From the NCBI GenBank assembly GCA_024195585.1, contig SWBL01000110.1:62001-126000 (forward strand): a DNA stretch of 64,000 bases, read 5' to 3'. The notes below the pieces were generated by a model. That model searched no databases, had not been told where the DNA came from, and was given only the letters and a program-made list of their open reading frames with translations. Origin of the DNA: Aureobasidium sp. EXF-3400 (Eukaryota; Ascomycota; Dothideomycetes; Dothideales; Saccotheciaceae). Both the position numbers and the translations under genes were made by a program. How positions within the stretch are numbered: position 1 is the stretch's first letter; the number at the start of each line of letters is the position of its first letter. Shown here one piece after another: positions 1 through 10,400 of the stretch.

Positions 1-295
1 CGGGGACACGGGTCTTGTAGGCGAGGAATTCTTGGTAGGCGGCGGTATGTTGCGAGTCGGAGAAGGTGGACAGGAGGGGACAGTGTTGGAAGATACGAAG
101 ACAAAAGTCCCTTAGGTTGAGCGAGGGTAGAGAGGGGTCAGTGGGACGGATGAAATCCTCATAGAACCATTGGGCTTCTTCGACCTGGAAGCAGATTCGG
201 GCGACGCTTTCAAGTTCTTCTTGAGGGAGGTTGATGATGAAGCGGACACACAGGTCATCTAGCCAGTCGACTAGCTGCATTTTTGACTGTTGCAT
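1..295 (-). CDS. DCP2: mRNA-decapping enzyme subunit 2, N-terminal part (partial at window edge)
   Basis: The minus strand reads without a stop from an ATG at 295 to the left edge, about 98 residues. It gives the all-helical regulatory (Box A) domain of Dcp2: an early WLDDLCVRFIINLPQEEL segment, then FQVEEAQWFYEDFIRP and FCLRIFQHCPLL. It ends at EFLAYKTRVP, just before the Nudix domain, which lies outside the window. Dcp2 removes the m7G cap from mRNA in the cytoplasm and P-bodies together with Dcp1. Two in-frame ATGs, at 295 and 280, could start it. The first gives five extra residues (MQQSK), and a short leader there is usual in fungal homologues, so 295 is preferred. Family assignment is very secure; the rest of the gene cannot be judged. 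Confidence 0.93.
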   Translation of the reverse strand, partial: MQQSKMQLVDWLDDLCVRFIINLPQEELESVARICFQVEEAQWFYEDFIRPTDPSLPSLNLRDFCLRIFQHCPLLSTFSDSQHTAAYQEFLAYKTRVP

Positions 296-812
296 TTTGA
301 CCAGTGTCGCGCAGCATGTCCGGGCTCTGGAGTGGCCTGAGTGAAGGCGTGTGTTCCCGTGCAGTACAGGAAGTGACCAAGCCTCGATCCGATCTAAAGA
401 GACTCCGGGCTTGAGGATGAGTGAGGGTGTGGATGAATAATTGTCGTGTTAGGGAGGGTGAGGGAGGGTCGACGACCTGTCTGTCTCTGTCTTAGTTGCT
501 TGCGCTGGTCGCGACGTGCGTCACTGCGAGCTCCTTCACGCTTGGCCTGTGCACTACTCTCACTCTCTCACAGCGACTAACAGTGATATTTATGCTATAA
601 AAATGCACAAAGGCGTTGAAGTGAGAGTTGAGGCCAGAGAGAGCTCGTAAAATCACGACTCTCAGTGGACGTTTCTTTGTTTTCAAAAAGAATCGTGCAT
701 TTTGATAGCTTCCATATGACAGACTTTGGCGCATGGGGAGGCTGAAGACTCATAAATCTGTCGCATCAACGAGAAGTCTCTCCAACCTTTGCATCCACCT
801 ACCACTGCAACC
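296..812. other. Divergent promoter region between DCP2 and the J-protein gene
   Basis: No gene is seen here. The stretch separates two divergently transcribed genes and must hold both promoters. It contains a G-quadruplex-type tract (452-468), a TATA-like tgctataaaaa near 592-602, and one copy of the 14-bp repeat CTCTCAGTGGACGT at 659-672 that recurs just after the J-protein stop codon. Confidence 0.6.
452..468 (+). promoter_or_regulatory. G-quadruplex-type motif
   Basis: Four GGG runs occur at 452-454, 456-458, 462-464 and 466-468 with loops of 1, 3 and 1 nt. This satisfies the G3N1-7 quadruplex rule with very short loops. It lies about 160 bp upstream of the DCP2 start, with the G-rich strand being the non-transcribed-sense strand for DCP2. 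Function is inferred from composition only. Confidence 0.45.
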
Positions 813-1961
813 ATGCCTGGCGACGACGACTTGATCGAGGCCGCTAAGTCGACTGCTATCGACTACTATGAATTGCTAGGGATTACCTTCGAAAATTCGA
901 GTGAATCAGACATTCGACGTGCCTACCGTCGTACCGCTCTCAAATACCATCCCGACAAAAACGCCGACAAACCCGATATCGTCGAAAAATTTCACCTGCT
1001 ACAAATTGCGAACGATGTTCTATCCAGTCCCGAATACAAGGCCATCTACGACAATGCCCGCCGCGCCAAACAAGAGCGAGAAGAGCGCCACCAGGCCTTT
1101 GAGGGAAGGCGTCGTCAGATGAAAGAAGACCTCGAGAATCGCGAGAACGCTAGTCTGAAGAGAAAACATCAGGAAGAGGAAGAAGGCGATAAACTACAGC
1201 GCGAGATTCAACGCTTGGCTGCTGATGGCAAGAGACGACGACTGGAGAGACAAGAGCAGCTGAATCGCGAGCGACTCGAAGAAGAGGAACGTCTCGATCG
1301 TGAAAGAAATGGGTACACATCCCCTCAGACACAGTCTATCCCATCTCAAGGCGGTACTGGCGTCGCTGATATTGACCGCTCCATCAAGGTCGTCTGGTCA
1401 CAGGAAAGCGAGACCATCGACAAGCAGCGCTTGACATCTATCTTCACCTCATTTGGCAAACTGCAGGATGTGGTTGTACTCAAACCCAAAAAGAAGCGCC
1501 TGGGAGAGACCAAATCAAAGAGTCTGGTCTCAAGTGCTCTCATAGTCTACGAATCGGTCGTGGGAGCCCATGCCGCAGTCTCAGACTTCAAGAAACGTCA
1601 GTCAGAACCAGAGTTCAAACTTCTCGACTCAGTCTACTGGGCATCAAACAAGGAGCCTGACTTTCTTCAACGTCCGACAACCCCAGTATCCGTCTCACCA
1701 ACCGAACCAAAATCTGCATCGCGGCCTATGCATGAAATACCTGGTATGAACACGCCCATTACGCCGCTCAAACAGGCAGGGGGTGGCTTGCGTAAGGTTC
1801 CTTCCTTTGCTTCCTTCAGTAGCGCCAAGAATTCGCCAGTCGCTCCTTCCGCATCGAGCCCGAGTCTAGAAGAACTCACTATGATAAGGCTGAAGAACGC
1901 AGAGAAGCGTCGACTCGAGGAACAGATTCGCAAGCAGGAAGCCGAGGATGAAGATTCATGA
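813..1961 (+). CDS. J-domain protein with RRM, Cwf23/DNAJC17-type splicing cofactor
   Basis: This is a single-exon gene of 382 residues. The ATG at 813, in context caaccATGc, is the first ATG in frame. The J domain spans about residues 17-85 and includes the HPD motif in KYHPDKN, needed to stimulate Hsp70. A long charged helix rich in E, K and R follows (about 90-170). An RRM-like domain lies at about 190-275 (IKVVWSQ, then LTSIFTSFGKLQDVVVL). The C-terminus is another charged helix. The J-helix-RRM order is that of Cwf23 and DNAJC17, nuclear J proteins associated with the Prp19/NTC spliceosome complex. The assignment rests on architecture and not on an exact ortholog match. The gene is intronless in an intron-rich neighbourhood and is flanked by a 14-bp direct repeat. 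Confidence 0.85.
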   Translation: MPGDDDLIEAAKSTAIDYYELLGITFENSSESDIRRAYRRTALKYHPDKNADKPDIVEKFHLLQIANDVLSSPEYKAIYDNARRAKQEREERHQAFEGRRRQMKEDLENRENASLKRKHQEEEEGDKLQREIQRLAADGKRRRLERQEQLNRERLEEEERLDRERNGYTSPQTQSIPSQGGTGVADIDRSIKVVWSQESETIDKQRLTSIFTSFGKLQDVVVLKPKKKRLGETKSKSLVSSALIVYESVVGAHAAVSDFKKRQSEPEFKLLDSVYWASNKEPDFLQRPTTPVSVSPTEPKSASRPMHEIPGMNTPITPLKQAGGGLRKVPSFASFSSAKNSPVAPSASSPSLEELTMIRLKNAEKRRLEEQIRKQEAEDEDS

Positions 1962-2280
1962 TCGCTCCCTCCCTCTCTCTCAGTGGACGTACGTACCTGA
2001 CAGGATGACATTCTGCAATCGGATGGTGCTAATTGGCTGGCATGAAGAAGCTGGAGAAAGCAAAAATAATGATACCCCCAATTTAATACACAGGTGACGT
2101 CTCTCCACTCCAGACATGAGCTGCTTACGTGCTATAAAAAGGCAGAGAGTAATTCTACTGCAGCTTCGATCCACTGAGAGCCCTGCGAATACCTTGCTCT
2201 CAGTGGAAACTCTTCTAACCCAATCAACATCGTGACTTTTTATGGCTGTCATTTGACTGCATGCTTCTCTCGAGAGTCAA
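1962..2280. other. Convergent 3' region between J-protein and thioesterase genes
   Basis: No gene is seen. It holds a 14-bp repeat copy (1977-1990) 15 bp after the J-protein stop codon and a perfect 10-bp inverted repeat (2171-2206). A TATA-like ctataaaaagg at about 2132 is probably fortuitous, because both flanking genes end here. Confidence 0.55.
2171..2206. repeat. Perfect 10-bp inverted repeat (hairpin) made of the CTCTCAGTGG motif
   Basis: CCACTGAGAG at 2171-2180 and CTCTCAGTGG at 2197-2206 are exact reverse complements with a 16-nt loop. The same 10-mer occurs on the + strand at 659-668 and 1977-1986, so four copies fall within 1.55 kb. Between convergent genes such a hairpin could help 3'-end formation, but that is inference. 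Confidence 0.7.
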
Positions 2281-2867
2281 TCATAGCTTGGCTTTGTCGT
2301 CTACTAACGACCCCAATTGCTCCTTCATAGTCGCAGTCATGCCTTCGGGTCTTGGCCTCCTGCTTTCTCGATCCACAAACACATGCACAAATTCGCCAAC
2401 AGCCTTCACCTCCTCAACACCGCGTTCGAAAACACCAATCTCGTAGGTCACACTGCTCTTTCCTAGCTTCTTGACTCGAAGCCCGAGATCAACCAGCGCA
2501 GGAAATCCTACCGGAGCTAGGTAATCGCAGTGCGAGTGTACCACAAGTCCGATCAGAGGTGACGTCGGCGGATCCAGCTTGCAATGCGTCATGAGGTATG
2601 TGTTGACAATGCTGTCGAAGCTGTATAACACAAGGTGTAAGTACACTCTATCAAACTTCGGCTTAGCGAATCAGAAGAACGTACAGGAAGTAGTATACAC
2701 TGTTGTTCATATGGTCGTACATGTCATTATCGCTCCTACATGAACGCGCGGTCAGGTATTATTGCATTGTACGAGTAGTCTTCGATGACCAACCATCTGG
2801 TGCGGTACTCGAGATGGAAGCCATAATCTTGTAGCCGTTGCTTCTTCAGTTCCGCGATATGTGCCAT
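2281..2867 (-). CDS. Hot-dog-fold thioesterase (4HBT-like superfamily)
   Basis: Three exons were rebuilt on the minus strand: 2867-2794, 2735-2685 and 2620-2281, giving 154 residues. Intron 1 starts GTTGGT and ends ATGTAG; intron 2 is GTACGT...ATACAG. Joining restores a continuous acyl-CoA thioesterase core: RTRWSDNDMYDHMNNSVYYF, then LFDSIVNTYL, then GLVVHSHCDYLAPVGFP. The D-x-D-x-x-x-H-x-N segment is the usual substrate/catalytic region of the YbgC/FadM-like hot-dog family. The likely role is hydrolysis of acyl-CoA thioesters. The N-terminus is short for fungal members, which often carry a mitochondrial leader. An additional upstream exon is possible, since arginine-rich open sequence exists up to about 2970 in another frame. 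Family confidence is high; the start is less certain. Confidence 0.75.
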
Positions 2868-3296
2868 GGCTTGAGGTTTTGAAGGTTCTTCTTGCAGATA
2901 TCCGCTCGCAAACAAATTTGCTTCGGAGGCTTGTTGACAAGGTGATGTCTAAGGGTAGTCGCATGTCTACCAAACTAATCTTCGGTACAAGTCACCCAGA
3001 TCGAGCCGAGGCACACGGGTAAATCACGGGTTATCTCTATCAATGCGCATAGAGCGCCAGACTTGCGACTCATCCTTGATTGTCGCATGCATGCATGTCG
3101 GCAAGGCTGCATCACAAGGATTATGGCGGAACTCGATGATGTCTGCTCGTAAATCACCAGGCAACCCGCCTTACCAAGGCCAAGTGCAAACGCTTTCCCA
3201 TCTCATCCATCATCCTCACTTTCTTTCCTTCGCCATTTGGTATACTATGTGTAGTCGCTCGCTATACACACGTAAATCATCAGTAAACCATACATA
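2868..3296. other. Divergent promoter region, thioesterase / secreted protein
   Basis: No convincing gene is present. It may hold an unrecognised 5' exon of the thioesterase near 2870-2970. A gcatgcatgcatg run (about 3085-3097) is an alternating RY palindrome. The last part is pyrimidine-rich and leads into the secreted-protein start. Confidence 0.5.
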
Positions 3297-4024
3297 ATGT
3301 TTTCAACGCCTCGATTGTACGCGACTTTATTGCTTGCATTCCTCTTCCACCTCGCGATAGCATCCGAACAACCGCAAGATCTAGAAGCAAGAAACGAAGG
3401 CGGAGGCTGGACAAATGCTTATTGCATCTCTTCGAACCAAGATCTCACCGCCGCGACAAGCGCGCAATGTCCCTCCTGGGCACCCATAAACTGCAACGCA
3501 ATTCAAGAGTCAAACTAGTGAGTTCATGTTCAGCAACTAGATACCTTGCCTTCTGCTAAGCTCTCATGTATAACAGTTGTTGCACACCAAGCACCTACTG
3601 CGCCCGCGCCTCCGATAACACAATCGGCTGCTGTCCTTGGGGTCAAACCTGCAATCCTGTCGTTGCTGGAGGTGGAGGAGCAGGAACCTGGCAACCACAA
3701 CAGACCAGTACAATATGGCAACAGCCACAAGCTTCCACCGTCTATGTTACAGAAACACAGCCAACAACCACTTTGGTCTATGCAGCAGGACAAAACACAC
3801 AGCAAGTTACGACTGTGTATAACGGTGTTGGACAAGGGCAGGGTCAATATTGCTCGACATTATATGCGCATGGAGGCAATCTGCCTACCACTGAGGCGGG
3901 CACTTGTGGCACGATTTTGATTGCTAACGCGGCGGTGAAGGGAGTTAAAATGTCGATGACCACGCTTATATGTGTTCTATTTGCTCTTGGTGGAGTAGTG
4001 TTACGGATGAGAGTATGGGCATAA
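3297..4024 (+). CDS. Cysteine-rich secreted, possibly GPI-anchored cell-surface protein
   Basis: Two exons, 3297-3517 and 3577-4024, join across a GTGAGT...AACAG intron into 222 residues. Residues 1-22 form a signal peptide with a hydrophobic core (LYATLLLAFLFHLAIA). The mature N-terminus has nine or so cysteines in a compact pattern that includes CC pairs (YCCTPSTYC, GCCPWGQTC). A Ser/Thr/Gln-rich segment follows, with VYVTETQPTTT. Near the end lie a further CSTLYAHGG...CGTI stretch and a terminal hydrophobic helix (about 200-216) that could be a GPI signal or a membrane anchor. I do not recognise a named family. The layout is typical of fungal wall-associated proteins or effectors. The intron call is well supported because it restores the cysteine pattern. 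Confidence 0.7.
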
Positions 4025-4487
4025 TGACATGGATCTCGATTGTCCTACATTCTATGTCCTCAATGTGGCCTAGCAATGACCCATAATTTCTATCCAGGAC
4101 ATTCCGTTGAACCTACAGATAGTTGAGGAGGGTTGGATTAATGGATCAAGGAAGTGACGACCAATGGGCATGTCGAGGCAAGAGAGAACACCGTAATCTT
4201 ACTCAGTTGCTCGCGAGGACAAGAGGTATACAGAGACAGAGCTTTGGAGATTGAAAAATGCTTGACAATGCTATCTATAGGGTATAGTAATGATGGTGAT
4301 GCTGGATTTTTTTGGCCAGCCAAACAAGAAAAACGCAACACAAAGACAAAGCATACAAAAGTCTATACATGTGGGACTTTTTCAAGAAGAGGTTATTACA
4401 AGAACACACACTCAAACACAATAGACAAATCTTTGTCTTTCCCACCAAAAGAAGGTTATACAGAAATGAACAACAAAAAGAAAGAGC
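4025..4487. other. Convergent 3' region upstream of the glucan synthase stop
   Basis: No gene is seen. It is A-rich towards 4320-4480, as expected for 3' untranslated and polyadenylation sequence of the two converging genes. Confidence 0.5.
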
Positions 4488-7400
4488 CTAGGGCTTGGAG
4501 AGCTGCTCTTTGCGGAAGAAGGCGAAGAAACCAACACAGATTGCGAGTTGGAAGAGAAGGCAGATCCAAAAGTCGGCGCTTGCGAGACCGGCTTTCCAAT
4601 TGACCGAGAAGTCAGGGAAGACGTCGCCGGGACCTGTGGCATCGGGAGCTGTGGCGCGTGACAAGATGGTGGCGACGGAACCAATGACTTGAGCGGCCAC
4701 AAGGGTGAAGGTAATGTGGAAGCGGGTCAAGGTTTGCAGCAGGATCATACCGAAACCAATACCTTGAACGGAGTCGAGTACACCGAGCCAGAGCCATAGA
4801 CCACGACCCAAAAGTGCCGAGGCTATGGGGCTGCCAGCCCATGGCAAGTACATGCCAATGTTGCTGCAACTCCACAGGATCTGGCACCATCTGGGTGCGC
4901 CCAGACCGATGGCAAAGATAGGTATGTACCAGGAATGTGTGGTACTCAACTGTGAGAACCACCACAGCAACAAAGCCCAGATGATGACGAAGAAGAGCAC
5001 GATCAAGAGGAAGATAGCCCAGCCGGGTGCGTGCTTAGAGCTCCAGAGGTATTTCCAGTTGCGACCGTAAATGGAGGCGAGGAAGTAGTTTTGCACGAAG
5101 ACCGCAATGAAGAACCAGACGATGATCTTACGTCTCATCACAGCGGTGTAGAAAGAGGGTAGTGCACCGGGTGTTTGACGATAGAAGGCAGGCAAGCCAA
5201 GCCAAAGAAGGATACCAACAGCCCAGAGGAACACGGCGATCGGCACACCAATGGCTGTCATGGTAGAACCATAAGTGACCAGAGTTGCTGCACCTTTGCC
5301 GTTATCGCTGAGCGCCGAGAGCTTGTCACCCCAGAACCACAGACCAACGATGTAAAGCTGCTGGGTTCCTTGGATCATGCAAGCACGGAAGCCCCAAGTC
5401 TTGACAGGTGCCGATCCGGTGCTACCAAAGTTTTGTGCAAAGAAGAAGGAACCTGCAGCACTGGCAAATGAGTAGAATCCGGTAGCGACGTTTTGGACCC
5501 AGCCACGTCCAGAAGCAGTAGCTGCATAAGGAGCCATGCCCAACAGGAAGAAGGCAAAGCCATAGAAGAACCATGGGAGCGCGATAGTGTAGATCAAGGC
5601 AAAACGACGGAATACAAACCACCATACCAACGAAGCAGCGAGGTAGATGCAAGCAACGACGTATAATTTGCTTGCAGTCTCACCAATTTCTCCGGTAAGC
5701 AGGGTGATCTGGTAGCTGTTTGCAGCAATGATCTGACCAAGTGCAAGGAAGAAAGAGTAGATAGGCCAGTCACCAATCTTGTACATCATGAAGCGGCGAA
5801 CACCGGTAGGAGCCTGGTAATCCTGCGGCAGCAAGAACTGGTCGGCGGTCTCCTTCTCGGGATCGAGATTGTTGCTGTCAAACTGACCAGTAGGGGAGTT
5901 GGCACGAGTAGCCGCAGGGGTCTCCTTAGCCATCTTGACCTCGTGCATACGGTTAAACCACTGCTTCTCAGACTTCTCAAGGTACTCCTCGACACACAAG
6001 GCAGATTCTGAGTTCTTGCCATTGAGGTCTTCAAGCTTACGTTGGAAAGTGCGGTAGTACAAGCCAGTGGTGTCAGTGAAGAATGGAAGCAAATCTTGAG
6101 GCGTCTTGTCTTCCCTCTGCTCAATAACCTTGTCGACGGTCAGATTGGATTCAGTGTTGGCTGATCGACCCAGAGAAGGAGGGAAAGGCAAGAATGGTGA
6201 AGAGGCAGACGGGCTGGCAACTCCAGGAGTTGCGGCAGGTGAGAAGTTGTAAGGAGTGTTAGCCCCAAATGGATCTTGACTCAAGAAGGGGAAGCCGGAG
6301 CGAGCCTCTGCTCGGGCTTGTTCTTTAGCCTGCTGTGCTTCTTCACTCGAGATGCCTACTTCCTCGTCTTCGATTCTTGAAAGGCGGTTTCTGTTTTGAA
6401 TCGCTTCAGTCGAGTTTCTGCGCGAAAGAGTAGGTCGAGAGCCTGAAAAACTGCGAGCCCTGGTTTGGACGTGGCCTGGACCTGCCCGAGTGCCAAGAGA
6501 CAGTGAGTTGTTACGAGAGATTGTTGGTGAGGACTCTGCAGTGTCTCGTGCACGAGTAGGAGAAGAAGGTCTGCTGGGGTTGGGTGTGCCTCTGCCCCAT
6601 GGTGTGCTGGCGCCAGGGGTGGTCCACCCACTAGGGGTCATCCATCCAGGCAAACTAGGGGTATTGTAGCCACTGCCCCAGGGGGTCCCGGCAACAGACA
6701 CGCCGCCGTTACGCTGTTTTCTTTCAGCACGCTTGTTGTGAATCTTGATAGACTTCGACTGCAAGATCTCAAGGTCCTCTTTCCACTGGGCGACAGGGAA
6801 GCGCTGCACACTACTCCTAGCACGCATGAGGGCTCTTGTCTCGTAATTCGACTTCAAAGCGCCATCAATAGCCATTTTGAACTGGTGCATCTGATGCTTG
6901 GTGGTCTGAGACTCGATCGTGTACCACCAACCAGGCATTTGACCAAGGCCGCCAACACGCGAACCAACACCGAGAGCACCCTTGCGTCCGAATTCGACAG
7001 CGACTAAACCAAAGGGCTCATCGCGACTGGGAATTAAAGCAAATTCTGCTCCAGAGAAGATGAAAGGAGGAAGGGCTGTGAACTCGGGTTTGGAGTAGAC
7101 ACGACCAGGATACTTCTTCATCATGACTTCGAGCTTGAGAGCCGCAAATTTGCCGTATAGATCGATACAGGGGCCGACACAGAGCAGCTGGACGTTGGGG
7201 TTCTTCTCGAGGATGGCCGGGAAGACATCGGCAATCAGGTCAATACCCTTTTGCATACTCCAGCGACCGACAAAGACAAACAGGTCAGCATCAGGCTTGA
7301 TTTCAAGGCCAGCCCACTCCTGAGCTTGGCGTCGGAGACCTGCTCTAGTAGACTCATAGACCTCGTCAATAACAGCGTCCTTAGGGTTGGCGAGCTTCTT

Positions 7401-10400
7401 ATCCCACGCCGCAACATCCGAGGGGTCAGGGTTAGGCAAGGCACCGATGCTGCCGAGCCCCCAGAAGATAGGGTAACGTGCCCAAGAGCGTTTACCGTAC
7501 TTCTTACTGACACCAACAGCACCGAAGCCCTTCTGGTGGATACGAAGGAGACTCGCGCCAGCATGCAGCAGATTGAAAATTTCGCCGAACTGGACGTATT
7601 TGGCAACGACAGACTCCGAGAGGTTGTAGACGGAACACACCTCAGCTCTCTCCTTCGCGTTTCTCATTGGCCAAAGACCTTGGAACTCAGCGTTGTGAAG
7701 TGAAAGACAGACTGGGACAGTCTGGGGCAGGAGGTACAAGGGAGCGATAGTGCCGTGGTAGTCATTGATGTGGTAGAGATCGATAGGGAAGCGACGACAC
7801 GCCTCAGCAATACACTGATTCCAGGCAGAGTAGTAGATAGCAGAGTCGAGATCGTCCATGCGAGCAGGGTAGGGCTCCTTTGCTGTTTGCTTCCTGAAAA
7901 CCGGGGCGTCGAGGAGCATGTAGGTGATGTTCTCAAGCTTGTGGTACTGGACTTGGACTTCATAGACCTTGCCGAGGATGGTAACATCGACCGGTTCACC
8001 AGGGGTATCAACAGGGTAGTCGATACCACCGACACAGGGTACTACCCAGATCAGATCTTGATGCTGAAGGTTCTTTCCCATAAGCTGGGCCATGACTCCG
8101 AGACCTCCAATCTTGATTTTGATATTCCAGTCCGAGATGTCGTATTCCATTGTGCCGATGAGGACAGTTCTGCGCTTGACCATGGCGCCAGCAGTGATAA
8201 TGCCACCATTGTCCACAACAATATCGCCGACAGTCTCGGAGCTGGATGATATGGCTGCATCCTTCTCGTTCAGCACCTCTCTTTTGCTAAACTTGTTTCT
8301 GATAGCAACAGGAATGAACGACTTGGGATCTGCCAAGCCGATTTGGTTGAACTTTACTCCATAGAAGGCTTTGCGGTAAGCCCAAATACCGATGAAGGCC
8401 GTGACAGGGGGTATGACTGCCAGCAGGATGAACAAAGCCAACTGTCTCCAGCGGTTGCCAACAGGAATGAGAACGTAGCGGAAGGAGGCATCACTGAAGT
8501 GGATGCGCCATGCCAGGAAGGGTGATTCAGGTCCATGGTTGGTAATGTTGACGACGGACATTTCAAGAGATGTTGGGCCAATGCGGTCAAGCACAGTGTC
8601 GTTGTCAATATCACCGAATGCAGCAGAGACATCTGGTACACCGTCTTCGGTCATGCCCCAGACATTGAGCTGGAACTGAGAGGGCCACTCAGTCATGAAG
8701 TCATACTCCCAAGTGCTGTTGCCAACAAGTTTCATCTTGTTGTCGAGACCAGAGTCGTATCCATACTGGTTGAATGAGCCATGAATGAAGAAGTGAGGGA
8801 AGCGACGCATATGTTCTGAAGATCCATAAACATCACCCTCCTGGATATGGTCGCTACTGCCTGCTGCCTTGGACCAGTACTGGACCTTAACATGGTCACC
8901 AGTCCACTCCTGTCTCTTGGTACCTGCCCAGGTCTGCTTGTCCAGTGTGCTGTTGCCACCCTGGTAGTCCATCCAATCGGACCACTCTGAGCCCCAAGTA
9001 AGAGAGTATCGCCACTTGTCGGCACCTGGAGCCCTGTGCTGAACGTAGAAAGCATCTCCCTGAGTACCGGACGTCTCAGATGCGCGCTTTGTTACTCCAT
9101 TACTACTGAAAAGCAGTGTCGAGCTGTAGTTTGCCTTGAAGGGGAAGACCATTGGATTGTCGATTTGACCAATGCGGAACATTAGGTGGTCCTTCGAGCC
9201 AGTGAAGCTGTTCTTGCCAGCAGAAGTGGCGTTGTTAACGGTAATTGTGTGAATGCCATTGCCGACGTTCGTGATGTTGGTACGGTATCTCCAGAAAGAG
9301 GGCACTGCACCATAGAACAGAGGCTCATCTAAGAGTTCGGTAGTTAAGCAATCAACACTGTCGGTATCAATGACCGCGACAGACCCATCACCTGTAGTGG
9401 ATGTGATATTGATTGATTGGCGCACAGAGTCACAGTCCATCTCTGCTGAGAAACGAAGTTCTAGTGTCAGAGTCTCCTTGTCCTCGTCGCTTACCAGGAT
9501 GCGCGAGTCGTGGCCAATGAAAGTGTCATTGAGTATCATCTTGGTCAACGAAGGAGAAGGTGCTTCCCAAACATCCTTAGGAACAAAGGCTGCGTAACCG
9601 TACTTGGTCATATTGAGCCATGGCAGACAACCATTGTACTCGTTGGATCCGTTGAAATGAAGCTTCTCTGCAGAAGGGTCGAGGGTTCTCTCGTCGAAGG
9701 GATAATAGAGGTTCTTGACCGTGGTACCTGCATCGTAGGGCGAGATGATAGCTTGTCCGCTAGTACTGCTGCAGTCAAAAGTGTAGTTTCTGGAGCCGTT
9801 GTAGTTGCTGTAGACCAGCCAGACAGGTTGATTGCCATAACCGCCGGCGTCTGAGAGATCCTGTGCGCCTTCCAGCTCTCCGCGGTAGACACTCCAGATA
9901 CCTGTTTCAGTCGGAACTCCAAATGAACCATTCAAATAATAGTCGAAGGTTTGGTTGGACAGTTGACGAACATCAAATCCATCGTTCAGCACAGGGTATC
10001 TTCTTCTCATCTCGTGTCCCGACTTGAGGTAGTTGTACATGGGATGGGTAGGGTCGCGGTGATCCAATGACACGGCATCGTCTTGACAGCCAACAAGCGA
10101 ACTGTTTACGGGGAAACTGCTCAGGTTCTCATCGCCGACCTTGTAACAGCCATGCATCTGCCAGGCTTGGGCCGAGCTCATAGCTTGTCTACCGTAGATG
10201 TAGTTGGCGGCAGTATTGTCGAGAACATAGAAGAGTTGCTCCTCCCCCCAGGAGACCATAGTAATACCAGGAACCAAGAGTGTGTTGACAAATGACCCTA
10301 GGACCTGTCTCTCAGTACCGTTGATGAGACCAGGCCATCTTAGGACATCCTGATTCGAAACACCGTACATGTGGCGTGGGTCGAACTTGCCGTTGTTTGC

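Noticed and set aside
789..812. Longer N-terminus of the J-protein starting at 789
   Set aside because: It would start at TTG; the first ATG in frame is 813 and has a good context.
3085..3097. gcatgcatgcatg run as a microsatellite or regulatory element
   Set aside because: Too short and unsupported by any neighbouring signal.
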